A DNA stretch of 64,000 nt. It comes from JADJYF01 sp965278995. Lineage in GTDB: Bacteria; Pseudomonadota; Gammaproteobacteria; Ga0077536. The position numbers were made by a program, and so were the translations under genes. Shown here in pieces: positions 17,249 to 26,045 of the stretch. The stretch's first letter is position 1. Every line of letters starts with the position of its first letter. The stretch spans positions 2,976,001 through 3,040,000 of the forward strand of contig OZ257136.1 in NCBI GenBank assembly GCA_965278995.1, written 5' to 3'. A model generated the notes under the pieces. The model ran no database searches. It was given only the letters and a program-made list of their open reading frames with translations, and was not told the DNA's origin.

Positions 17249-20200
17249 TGTCGCCCCCGAAACGTTCAAACAGATGATCGAGCTCGTCAAAGCGCGCCTG
17301 CGCGTCCAGCAGTTCCTTGTTGATCTTGATTTTCTCGCCGCCTTCGAAGCGGTAATTTCGGTCGGTCTGCACCAGCCGGATGATTTTCATCGGATCGATG
17401 TTCGGATTGGGGTAGAACTCGATGCGCCCGCCACGACTGCCGAGATCGATACGCCGGATACCGAGCCGCTCGGCAGCGAGCTTGAACGATGTTACACGAA
17501 ACAGATTCTCGACCGGTGTCTCGAACAGGCCGAAGCGGTCGACTATCTCTTCACGCAGTTCGTTCAGTTCGTCGGGCCCGCGCGCGCTCGCAATTCGCTT
17601 GTACAGGATAAGTCGGGCATGCACATCTGGGAGATAGTCCTCCGGCAGCAGCGCCGGAATGTGCAGCTCGACTTCGACGCGAGCGTCCAGTGCATCTTCC
17701 AGATTGATGCCGCGACCGGCTTTGAGCGCCGCAACGGTGCGATTCAACAACTCCGAGTACAGGCTGAATCCGATTTCCTGGATATGGCCGCTCTGTTCGT
17801 CGCCGAGAATTTCGCCAGCGCCGCGGATCTCGAGATCGTGGGTAGCGAGCGTAAAGCCGACGCCCAGTTCTTCCAGTGATTCGATAGCTTCCAGCCGCTT
17901 GACTGCATCCGCCGTGATCTCGCGCCGATTGGGTACGACCAGATAGGCGTAAGCACGATGATGGGAACGGCCGACGCGACCGCGCAACTGGTAAAGCTGA
18001 GCCAGGCCGAACTTGTCGGCGCGGTTGATGATCATGGTATTGGCATTTGGAACGTCGATGCCGGTCTCAATGATCGTCGTGCATAACAGGACATTACAGC
18101 GGCCATGATAGAAGTCGAGCATGACCTGTTCGAGCTCGCGTTCGCGCATCTGGCCATGGGCGACAGCGACCCGCGCTTCCGGCGCTATTTCACGCACGGT
18201 TGCCGCCATCTGCTCGATATCCTCGACCACGTTGTGCACGAAATAGACCTGCCCCCCGCGACCAATTTCACGCAGGATCGCTTCGCGCAGCAGCACTGGT
18301 GACCATTCACGGACGAACGTCTTGATGGCGAGGCGCTTCGACGGCGCTGTCGCGATGATCGACAGTTCGCGCGTCCCGGCCAGCGCCATGTTGAGCGTGC
18401 GCGGTATCGGCGTCGCCGTCAGCGTTAGAATGTCGACGTTCGCACGCAGCGCTTTGATCTGCTCTTTCTGACGGACACCGAAACGATGTTCCTCATCGAC
18501 GATTAGCAGACCGAGACGCTTGAAGCGGATGTCTTTCGACAACAGCTTGTGCGTGCCGACGACGATATCGACGGTGCCGTCGGTGAGTCCAGCAAGGATT
18601 TGCTTGGTCTCCTTGGCATCGCGAAAGCGCGAGAGCTGCTCGACTTTCACCGGCCAGTCGGCAAAGCGGTCGCGCAGCGTTTCGTAGTGCTGCCCGGCGA
18701 GCAGCGTAGTGGGCACAAGTATGGCCACCTGCTGACCGTCATGTACGGCAACGAACGCCGCACGCATGGCGACTTCGGTCTTGCCGAAACCGACATCGCC
18801 GCAGACCAGTCGGTCCATCGGCTGCTCGCCGCGCATATCGGCGAGGACGGCTTCGATAGCGGCTATCTGATCCGGCGTTTCCTCGAATGGAAAGCCTTGT
18901 TCGAATGCTGCGAAACCGTGCCTGTCGACATTGAACGCATGACCCTTGCGCGCGGCTCGGCGGGCGTGGATTTCGAGCAGCTCGGCGGCAACATCGCGAA
19001 TCTTCTCGGCCGCCTTGCGGCGAGCCTTGTCCCACTGCCCGCTGCCGAGTTTGTGCAGTGGGGCGTGCTCGGGATCGACGCCGGAATAACGGCTGATGCG
19101 ATCGAGCGAGCTGACCGGAACGTAGAGGTTGTCACCGTCGGCATAGGAAATCTTGATGAATTCATTGGTGACGCCGGCGACCGTCAACACTTCGAGACCT
19201 CGATAGCGACCGACGCCGTGCTGTTCATGTACAACCGGTGCGCCGACCGTCAACTCGGTCAGATTGCGCAGGATGGCGTCGTTGTCGGTAGCGCCGCGTC
19301 GACGTCGCCGTTGTGCAGCGCGTTCACCGAATAATTGCGCTTCGGTCAGCAGACTGATGCGCGGGTCATCGAACTCCGCACCATCGGCCAGCGGGCCGAC
19401 CGCGATACCGACGGGGTCGGAGCCAGCAAGAAAATCCGCCCAGGATTCGTAAGCGTGCGGCCGGAACGACTGCTCGCGAAACATCTCGACCAGCGTTTCG
19501 CGCCGACCGAGTGAGTCTGCCAGAAACAGCACACGACCCTGCACGCGGCGGAGGTGCTCGGCCAGCAGACCAAAAGGCTCGGCCGCGCGGGCGTCGACCG
19601 GTACACGTACCGGCGCGCGAGTCGCGAATGCCAGCGCGCTGTCGCCGGCCTGCGGTTCTATCCCAGCGACGTCGATGCAGGCAAATGGTGCGAGCGCTGC
19701 GGTGAACCCGGCATAGTCGACGAACATGCGCGCTGGCGCGACTATCGGTCGTTCAATGTCATGACGCAGCGATTCGTAACGCTCGGCAACCGCAATCTCG
19801 AATTGTGCCGCCGCCGCCGCCACGCCTTCATCGATGACGATCAGCGCGCCAGACGGGAAGTACGCCGTCAGTACATCCAGGTCGTCAAAAAACAGCGGCA
19901 GATAATATTCGATGCCGGCTGGTGCAAGCCCTTCAGAGACGTCTTGATAGAGCGGGGAATTCTGTGCGGGACCGTCGAATTCCAGGCGCCAGGCACGACG
20001 GAATTCGCGTGTCGCGGCTTCGTCCAGCGGGAATTCGCGTGCCGGTAGAATCTCAATCGCGTCGCACGCGCTCATCGAACGTTGCGTATCGACGTCGAAC
20101 AGACGCAGGGTTTCGATTTCGTCGTCGAGCAGATCGATACGGAACGGCGACTCGGCGCCCATCGGAAAGACGTCGATGAGCGAGCCGCGAAAGGCACAAT

Positions 20201-20735
20201 CGCCGTGTTCGACGACCTGTGCACCAACCCGATAACCAGCCGCATCGAGGCGCCGGCGGAAATCGTCACGATCGATGCGCTCACCGGGATGCAGACTGAA
20301 CGCGCGACCTTCCAGCCAGCTTCGCGGGGCGAAGCGATGGAGCGCGGTCTGAATGCCCATCACCACGACACCCGTGCCGAGCTCCGGCAATCGGCTCAAG
20401 GTCGCAATGCGTTCGGAGACGATGTCCTGATACGGGCTGAAGCGATCGTAAGGTAGCGTTTCCCAGTCCGGGATATGCGCCCGCGGGATCTCGGGTGCAA
20501 AGAACGCCAGTTCGCGTTCGAATCGCGCGGCATTCGCCGCGTCACTGGCGAGCAGGATGACTGGCCGACCGTGCTGGCGGGCGAGCGTTGCGATAGCGAG
20601 CGCTTTGCTTGCGCCATACAAACGAATCCATTGCGCACGCGTGCCGGGTGCCGGCGCCTTCGGCGGCTTTAGCGGACTGTGCCGCTGGTCGTCCTCCACT
20701 GCGGGCACACGCTTTTCGCTGGCAGCGAGCTTCAC
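17238..20735 (-). CDS. mfd: Transcription-repair coupling factor Mfd
   Basis: Mfd displaces stalled RNA polymerase and recruits UvrA. Features in order are the UvrB-like N-terminal module (YDRFSPYQDIVSERIATL), the RNA-polymerase-interacting domain (GAPVVHEQHGVGRYRGLEVL), a RecG-like helicase with Walker A GDVGFGKTEVAMRAAF and DEEH box IVDEEHRFGVRQKE, motif VI QLRGRVGRSHHRAYAYL, and the C-terminal TRCF domain (EVELHIPALLPEDYLPD). The 1165-residue length is normal. The GTG at 20735 overlaps the pyrF stop as GTGA; an in-frame ATG at 20768 is possible but would lie inside pyrF. Confidence 0.95.
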   Translation of the reverse strand: MKLAASEKRVPAVEDDQRHSPLKPPKAPAPGTRAQWIRLYGASKALAIATLARQHGRPVILLASDAANAARFERELAFFAPEIPRAHIPDWETLPYDRFSPYQDIVSERIATLSRLPELGTGVVVMGIQTALHRFAPRSWLEGRAFSLHPGERIDRDDFRRRLDAAGYRVGAQVVEHGDCAFRGSLIDVFPMGAESPFRIDLLDDEIETLRLFDVDTQRSMSACDAIEILPAREFPLDEAATREFRRAWRLEFDGPAQNSPLYQDVSEGLAPAGIEYYLPLFFDDLDVLTAYFPSGALIVIDEGVAAAAAQFEIAVAERYESLRHDIERPIVAPARMFVDYAGFTAALAPFACIDVAGIEPQAGDSALAFATRAPVRVPVDARAAEPFGLLAEHLRRVQGRVLFLADSLGRRETLVEMFREQSFRPHAYESWADFLAGSDPVGIAVGPLADGAEFDDPRISLLTEAQLFGERAAQRRRRRGATDNDAILRNLTELTVGAPVVHEQHGVGRYRGLEVLTVAGVTNEFIKISYADGDNLYVPVSSLDRISRYSGVDPEHAPLHKLGSGQWDKARRKAAEKIRDVAAELLEIHARRAARKGHAFNVDRHGFAAFEQGFPFEETPDQIAAIEAVLADMRGEQPMDRLVCGDVGFGKTEVAMRAAFVAVHDGQQVAILVPTTLLAGQHYETLRDRFADWPVKVEQLSRFRDAKETKQILAGLTDGTVDIVVGTHKLLSKDIRFKRLGLLIVDEEHRFGVRQKEQIKALRANVDILTLTATPIPRTLNMALAGTRELSIIATAPSKRLAIKTFVREWSPVLLREAILREIGRGGQVYFVHNVVEDIEQMAATVREIAPEARVAVAHGQMRERELEQVMLDFYHGRCNVLLCTTIIETGIDVPNANTMIINRADKFGLAQLYQLRGRVGRSHHRAYAYLVVPNRREITADAVKRLEAIESLEELGVGFTLATHDLEIRGAGEILGDEQSGHIQEIGFSLYSELLNRTVAALKAGRGINLEDALDARVEVELHIPALLPEDYLPDVHARLILYKRIASARGPDELNELREEIVDRFGLFETPVENLFRVTSFKLAAERLGIRRIDLGSRGGRIEFYPNPNIDPMKIIRLVQTDRNYRFEGGEKIKINKELLDAQARFDELDHLFERFGGDSAA

Positions 20736-21457
20736 GGCGGGCTCACACAGGCGCGCGCCGCGTGGCATTCCGTCTGAATGGCCAGCAGCGCCGCAAGCGG
20801 GTCGTCCGCGCGCGTGATCGGGCGACCGACGACAAGATGCGTGGCACCGGCCGCGATCGCCGCTGCCGGGGTCGCGATGCGCAGCTGATCATCGAGACTG
20901 CCGCCTGCGGGGCGTACACCGGGTGTGACCAGCGCGAATTCTGCGCCGAACCGGCTGCGTAAAGCCGCTATTTCTAACGGCGAACAGACCACCCCATCGA
21001 GTCCGGCGTCGCGCGCCAGCGCCGCCAGCCGCAATACCTGTGCTGCCGCGCCGTCTGCTATCCCGACAGCGGCCAGCGCGGCGTCATCCATGCTGGTCAA
21101 CACGGTCACCGCAATCAGCAATGGCCGTGCATCGTGAGATCCCAACGCGGCCCGTGCCGCGTCGAGCATGGCAGGCCCGCCAGCGGCGTGCACGTTGACC
21201 ATCCAGCAGCCGAGATCGGCCGCCGCACGACAGGCGCCGGCCACGGTGTTTGGAATATCATGAAATTTGAGATCGAGAAACACCTCGAAGCCGGAACGGC
21301 ACAGCGCAGCGACGACTGCCGGCCCGGCCCGCGTGAACAATTCCTTGCCAACTTTCAGCCGACATGCCGCGGGGTCGAGCCGATCGGCAAGCGCCAGCGC
21401 TTCGCTCTCGGTATCGAAATCGAGCGCAACAATGACAGGTCGGTCCAGGTCGGTCAT
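20732..21457 (-). CDS. pyrF: Orotidine-5'-phosphate decarboxylase
   Basis: PyrF makes UMP from OMP. The 241-residue protein shows PVIVALDFDTESEAL, KVGKELFTRAGP, the catalytic DLKFHDIPNTVAGA (Asp-x-Lys-x-x-Asp), and the phosphate-binding TPGVRPAGGSLDDQ plus ATHLVVGRPITRADDP. It overlaps mfd by 4 bases and lies about 85 bases after lapB. The lapA-lapB-pyrF order is the standard gammaproteobacterial arrangement. Confidence 0.96.
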   Translation of the reverse strand: MTDLDRPVIVALDFDTESEALALADRLDPAACRLKVGKELFTRAGPAVVAALCRSGFEVFLDLKFHDIPNTVAGACRAAADLGCWMVNVHAAGGPAMLDAARAALGSHDARPLLIAVTVLTSMDDAALAAVGIADGAAAQVLRLAALARDAGLDGVVCSPLEIAALRSRFGAEFALVTPGVRPAGGSLDDQLRIATPAAAIAAGATHLVVGRPITRADDPLAALLAIQTECHAARACVSPP

Positions 21458-21542
21458 GTGTTTGTATCAGTTGTAACGGGCAGTCTGTCGGAGATGGGTC
21501 GAATCCAGTGCAGCGGCGGGGAGCGCCGAAGTCAGCCCGGAA

Positions 21543-22727
21543 TTATTCGCCTTCGATGCCGTGGATGGGCTTCACCGAGTTCCAGGTCTTGCAGCTCGGG
21601 CATTGCCAATGCAGCGAACGACCCTTGAAGCCGCAGTTGCCGCAGGCATAGCTCGATTTGTGGTCGAGCAGACTCGCCGTGAGTTCCTTCAGCAGTAACA
21701 GATTGTCGCGCGTTTCGCCCTCGACCTGAACCAGTGAATAGTCAATTAGTCGATCGATTCCGCGCACAGTCGGGCGAAACTTGAGCTCCTCGATGATGCG
21801 CGCTTTCGCTTCGACCGCACGTCCCTGCCCGACCATCAATTCAGCGAGCTGCAGCACCGGCGTAATGCCGGCATGCAGACCGCTCAGACGCTCGAGATAG
21901 GCCAGTAGTTCGTCATTGCGGCCCAGCGCACGGTGGCACTCGACCAACGGCACGATAGCCTCGGACAGGAAATGGATATCCTGCGTCTCGATCTGCTGCA
22001 GATGCCGGATGGCGGCATCGAACGCGCCGGCCGTCATCGCCAGACGCCCCTGCATGAGGCTGGCACGCACGCTTTTCGGATGTGCCGCAACGGCCTCACG
22101 AAGTCGCGCGCTCGCTTCCTCGACATCGCCCTCGGCCAGCGATGCGTCGGCTTGTTCGCAGAGAAAATGCGCGCGGCGCTGGCTGTAATCGCGATTGCCT
22201 AGTTTCTCGAGACGGACCGTATATTCGAGCGCTTTCTCCCAGTCACGTTCCTGCTGGTAGATGTCGACAAGATGATCGATTGCCTGCCGCTGATGAGCGC
22301 CGAGTTCGAGCAGCTCCTTGAACAGACTTTCAGCGCGATCGAGCAATCCCGAACGCATGTAGTCGAGCCCCAGCTCGAGCAGTGCCAGAGCACGCTGGTC
22401 GAACTCTAGGCTTGGTCGCGCAACTAGATTCTGATGAATGCGAATGGCGCGATCGACTTCGCCACGCCGGCGGAAAAGATTACCGAGTGCGAGATGGGTC
22501 TCGACCGTCTCGCTTTCGACTTCAAGCACTTTGATGAAAACTTCGATGGCCTTGTCGGGGCGATCGTTCAGCAGGAAATTGAGGCCACGAAAATAATCTG
22601 GCGACATGCTGCCGGCGCGACCACGCACTTTACGTGCGCCATGTTCGCGGCGCCCGACATACCAGCCCGACAGAGCCGCCAGCGGTAGGAGACAGACGAC
22701 GATGCCGAACAGGATTTCAACGCGCAT
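21543..22727 (-). CDS. lapB: Lipopolysaccharide assembly protein B
   Basis: LapB (YciM) is an inner-membrane TPR protein that regulates LpxC proteolysis by FtsH and so LPS synthesis. The 394-residue protein starts MRVEILFGIVVCLLPLAALSGW (transmembrane anchor), continues with TPR repeats over about residues 45-350 and ends with a rubredoxin-like metal knuckle CGNCGFKGRSLHWQCPSC. The start at 22727 overlaps lapA by 11 bases; the longer frame upstream is lapA coding read in another frame. Confidence 0.94.
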   Translation of the reverse strand: MRVEILFGIVVCLLPLAALSGWYVGRREHGARKVRGRAGSMSPDYFRGLNFLLNDRPDKAIEVFIKVLEVESETVETHLALGNLFRRRGEVDRAIRIHQNLVARPSLEFDQRALALLELGLDYMRSGLLDRAESLFKELLELGAHQRQAIDHLVDIYQQERDWEKALEYTVRLEKLGNRDYSQRRAHFLCEQADASLAEGDVEEASARLREAVAAHPKSVRASLMQGRLAMTAGAFDAAIRHLQQIETQDIHFLSEAIVPLVECHRALGRNDELLAYLERLSGLHAGITPVLQLAELMVGQGRAVEAKARIIEELKFRPTVRGIDRLIDYSLVQVEGETRDNLLLLKELTASLLDHKSSYACGNCGFKGRSLHWQCPSCKTWNSVKPIHGIEGE

Positions 22728-23010
22728 CTTTGAGTGCGACATCCCGCAGGCTGGCGAGCTCGCGCCCGACGATATCTTTCTGGCGGGCAAGATGTCGCAG
22801 CTCGCGCTGCAGGCGCAGATGGCTGGCTGTCATGGCCAGAATGCCCAGTGCGGCACCGATAATCAGAGCCGCTAACATAGCGACCGAGAGTTCAGTTTTG
22901 AGCGCGCCGAAGAAATAATCGAGTGCCACCGGTTGCTTGTTGCGAACGTGAAACGCGAGTCCGAGCACGGCGACCACGAGCGCAAAACTAAGGTACAGAA
23001 CTCGCGTCAT
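22717..23010 (-). CDS. lapA: Lipopolysaccharide assembly protein A (DUF1049)
   Basis: The 97-residue protein has two hydrophobic helices (VLYLSFALVVAVLGLAF and VAMLAALIIGAALGILAM) separated by the conserved NKQPVALDYFFG loop, then a cytoplasmic coiled coil (LRLQRELRHLARQKD). This is the LapA/YciS DUF1049 layout. It is co-transcribed and overlaps with lapB. The start at 23010 gives the family length; nine extra residues upstream are possible. Confidence 0.92.
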   Translation of the reverse strand: MTRVLYLSFALVVAVLGLAFHVRNKQPVALDYFFGALKTELSVAMLAALIIGAALGILAMTASHLRLQRELRHLARQKDIVGRELASLRDVALKDAR

Positions 23011-23115
23011 GACTGACACTCCCGCCGCCGGGTGCACCCGGGGTCGTCCTCGACGTCACCGGCGTGCCGGCCACGCCGACCTGAGCAATGGGCTCGCGTG
23101 TAGCCCGGTGGCAGT

Positions 23116-23505
23116 TTACGAGCCGACGCGGTAACCCGCCCGGTCATTGTCGCTGTCGCTCTCGTTATCGCCATCGTTGTCGCCGTCATTATCGCGCGCG
23201 AGTTTGATTTCAGGCGCCGTGATGGCGCCGTCGTTAACCCGCTCGCGCAGCTCCTTACCCGGCTTGAAATGGGGGACATATTTGGCCGGCAATGACACCG
23301 GGTCCCCCGATTTCGGGTTCCGCCCGACCCGTGGCGGGCGATAGTGCAACGAGAAGCTGCCGAAGCCGCGGATCTCGATTCTCTCACCGGTAGCCAAGGT
23401 CTGACCCATGTGCTCCAGCATGGTCTTAACCGCCAATTCGACGTCGCGATAGCCGAGTTGCGCCTGCTTTTTCACCAGCAGTTCGATCAGTTCAGACTTG
23501 GTCAT
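23116..23505 (-). CDS. ihfB: Integration host factor beta subunit with an extended acidic tail
   Basis: IHF bends DNA as an alpha-beta heterodimer. Residues 1-95 are canonical (MTKSELIELL, IRGFGSFSLHYRPPRVGRNPKSGD with the DNA-inserting Pro, and FKPGKELRERV). Typical IhfB stops near residue 95-105; this one continues to 129 with an Asp/Asn/Gly/Ser-rich stretch (residues 105-121) and a final RAGYRVGS. The tail is encoded by short degenerate repeats, suggesting recent expansion. It lies between rpsA and lapA as in related genomes. Confidence 0.93.
   Translation of the reverse strand: MTKSELIELLVKKQAQLGYRDVELAVKTMLEHMGQTLATGERIEIRGFGSFSLHYRPPRVGRNPKSGDPVSLPAKYVPHFKPGKELRERVNDGAITAPEIKLARDNDGDNDGDNESDSDNDRAGYRVGS
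23143..23193 (-). repeat. Degenerate short tandem repeat encoding the IhfB acidic tail
   Basis: The stretch is built from imperfect 6-12 base units on the GACAACGATGGC theme (antisense on the given strand) and encodes DNDGDNDGDNESDSDND. The reading frame is kept throughout. It looks like replication-slippage expansion inside the 3' end of ihfB. Confidence 0.7.
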
Positions 23506-23560
23506 TATTGTTCTCGACTTGCAAGAGACTCAGATCAAGAATCGATGCGGCCAGGCCCGA

Positions 23561-25231
23561 CTATCTCTGATCGAGCTGCTCTTTGAGCAGATCGCCGAGT
23601 GTCGTCCGTCCCGTTTCGTTCTCAGCGCTGTATTCCTGCAGCGCCGCCTGCTCTTCCGCACTGTCCTTGGCCTTGATTGACAGGTTGACCACGCGACGCT
23701 TGCGATCGACGCCGACGATCAGCGCTTCGATCGATTCGCCTTCACGCAACAGCTTGCGCGCGTCGTCGACCAGATCGATGGACAATTCAGAAGCCCGTAT
23801 CGAGGCCTCGACACCATCGGCGAGTTCGATGGTCGCGCCTTTGGCATCGACGGTGACAATCTTGCCGGTGACCAGCGCACCTTTGCCATACTGCGCCAGA
23901 TAGGACGAGAACGGATCCTGCGCCAACTGCTTGACGCCGAGCGAGATGCGCTCTCTTTCGGCATCGACGGCCAGCACCACGGTTTCGAGCTCGTCGCCTT
24001 TCTTGTAGTTGCGAACGACTTCTTCGCCCGGCACATCCCACGACAGATCCGACAGGTGAACGAGACCGTCGATACCACCGTCGAGACCGATGAAGATGCC
24101 GAAATCGGTGATCGACTTGATCTTGCCGACGACGCGATCGTTCTTGTTGTGTGTCGCAGCGAACTCTTCCCACGGATTCGAGCGGCACTGTTTCATGCCG
24201 AGCGAAATACGGCGGCGCTCTTCGTCGATATCGAGCACCATGACTTCGACTTCTTCGCCGAGGTGCACGACTTTCGATGGATGCACGTTCTTGTTTGTCC
24301 AGTCCATTTCGGAGACGTGGACGAGGCCTTCAACGCCTTCCTCGATTTCAACGAAGCAGCCGTAGTCAGCAATGTTGGAGACTTTGCCGAAGAGACGTGA
24401 ATGCTCGGGGTATCGGCGCGCGATATCGACCCACGGATCGTCGCCAAGCTGCTTCAGGCCCAGTGACACGCGCTGACGATCGCGATCGAACTTGAGCACC
24501 TTGACTTCGATTTCGTCGCCGATGTTGACGACTTCGGATGGATGCTTGACGCGGCGCCAGGCCATGTCGGTGATATGCAGCAGACCATCGATGCCGCCGA
24601 GATCGATGAACGCGCCGTAATCGGTGAGGTTCTTGACCAGACCCTTGATCGTAACGCCTTCGTTCAGTCCGTCGAGCAGCGCTTCGCGCTCGGCCGAATT
24701 CTCGCTCTCGACCACTGCACGGCGCGAGACAACGACGTTGTTGCGGCGGCGGTCGACTTTGATGACCTTGAATTCAAGCGGCTTGCCTTCGAGATAGCTG
24801 GTGTCGCGGACCGGGCGCACGTCGACCAGCGAACCGGGCAGGAATGCGCGTATGGAGCTGATGTCGACGGTGAAACCACCTTTGACCTTGTCGCTGATGA
24901 TACCGACCACGGTGGCGGCGTCTTCGCAGGCTTTCTCGAGTTCTTCCCAGGCTTTGGCGCGCTTGGCCTTCTCGCGTGAGAGACGGGTTTCGCCATAGCC
25001 ATCTTCGACCGCGTCGAGGGCAACGTCGATCTCGTCGCCAACATTGACATCGATCTCACCAGCCGCATTGCGAAACTGGTCGAGCGGGATGACGCCTTCG
25101 GATTTCAGGCCTGCGTTGACGACGACAAAATCGGAGCGGACTTCGACGACCCGCCCTTTGACGATAGTGCCCGGGCGCATCTTCGCCTCGACCTGACTCT
25201 GTTCGAATAATTCTGCGAAACTCTCCGTCAT
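23561..25231 (-). CDS. rpsA: 30S ribosomal protein S1
   Basis: S1 unwinds and anchors mRNA on the 30S subunit. The 556-residue protein has six S1/OB repeats; recognisable units include PGTIVKGRVVEVRSDFVVVNAG (first), IKGLVKNLTDYGAFIDLGG with DGLLHITDMAWRRVKHPSE (third), FGKVSNIADYGCFVEIEEG (fourth) and VVGKIKSITDFGIFIGLDGG (fifth). Length and repeat number match gammaproteobacterial S1. It lies between cmk and ihfB in the standard order. Confidence 0.97.
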   Translation of the reverse strand: MTESFAELFEQSQVEAKMRPGTIVKGRVVEVRSDFVVVNAGLKSEGVIPLDQFRNAAGEIDVNVGDEIDVALDAVEDGYGETRLSREKAKRAKAWEELEKACEDAATVVGIISDKVKGGFTVDISSIRAFLPGSLVDVRPVRDTSYLEGKPLEFKVIKVDRRRNNVVVSRRAVVESENSAEREALLDGLNEGVTIKGLVKNLTDYGAFIDLGGIDGLLHITDMAWRRVKHPSEVVNIGDEIEVKVLKFDRDRQRVSLGLKQLGDDPWVDIARRYPEHSRLFGKVSNIADYGCFVEIEEGVEGLVHVSEMDWTNKNVHPSKVVHLGEEVEVMVLDIDEERRRISLGMKQCRSNPWEEFAATHNKNDRVVGKIKSITDFGIFIGLDGGIDGLVHLSDLSWDVPGEEVVRNYKKGDELETVVLAVDAERERISLGVKQLAQDPFSSYLAQYGKGALVTGKIVTVDAKGATIELADGVEASIRASELSIDLVDDARKLLREGESIEALIVGVDRKRRVVNLSIKAKDSAEEQAALQEYSAENETGRTTLGDLLKEQLDQR

Positions 25232-25360
25232 AGTGGTTGTACAAAGGATATCCGTACTGCCGCGGTCGCCGCTGGCTGCCGCACTGCGCAGACGTCCTCT
25301 TCTCCTGAAGTTTTACGATGTTGATCGAATAGCTCGAGCTGGCACGAGGTCAATCGCGCG

Positions 25361-26044
25361 TCAGATCAGGCCGCGTTCGCGCACCAGACGCTGTATATCG
25401 CCTTCGACGCTGCGTATGTCGCTGTGCGTCGTATCGACGATGATGGCATCGGGTGCGGGCTTGAGAGGTGCCACCGCGCGTTCCTGATCGCGCCGGTCGC
25501 GTTCGACTATGTCCCCCAAAAGCCGGGGGAGGTTAACACTCATTCCTTTTTCTATCAACTGGTTATGGCGCCTGCGGGCGCGCTCTTCGGCGCTCGCTGT
25601 GAGATAGATTTTGAGCTCGGCGGTGGGGAAAACCACAGTCCCCATGTCGCGCCCGTCGGCGACCAGTCCGGGTGGGGTCTGGAACGCACGCTGGCGTTCG
25701 AGCAGAGCGTCGCGAACCAGCGGCCAGGCAGCGACGCGCGAGGCGGCCGCGCCGCACTCCTCGCTGCGAATGGCGTCGGTGACGCTCGCGCCGGCCAGCA
25801 ATACCTGCGTTTCGCCCGCCTGTTCGACAAATTCCACCGCTAATCCCCGCGCGATCGCGGCCAGCGTCCGTTCATCGTCGAGCGCGATGCCAGCGGTCTG
25901 CGCGCTGAGACCGACCAGGCGGTAGAGTGCGCCTGAATCGAGCAGGTGCCAGCCGAGCCAGCTCTTCAGGTGGCGGGCAACCGTGCCTTTGCCGGTACCG
26001 CTGGGTCCGTCGATGGTGATGACGGGGGGCAGACTTCTGCCCAT
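25361..26044 (-). CDS. cmk: Cytidylate kinase
   Basis: Cmk phosphorylates CMP and dCMP. The 227-residue protein begins MGRSLPPVITIDGPSGTGKG with the P-loop at residues 11-19, followed by LLDSGALYRLVG and VADGRDMGTVVFPTAELKIYLTAS with the CMP-binding Arg/Asp pair. The start at 26044 is 1 base after the aroA stop; the open frame further upstream lies inside aroA and is not coding in this frame. Confidence 0.95.
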   Translation of the reverse strand: MGRSLPPVITIDGPSGTGKGTVARHLKSWLGWHLLDSGALYRLVGLSAQTAGIALDDERTLAAIARGLAVEFVEQAGETQVLLAGASVTDAIRSEECGAAASRVAAWPLVRDALLERQRAFQTPPGLVADGRDMGTVVFPTAELKIYLTASAEERARRRHNQLIEKGMSVNLPRLLGDIVERDRRDQERAVAPLKPAPDAIIVDTTHSDIRSVEGDIQRLVRERGLI

Positions 26045-26045
26045 T

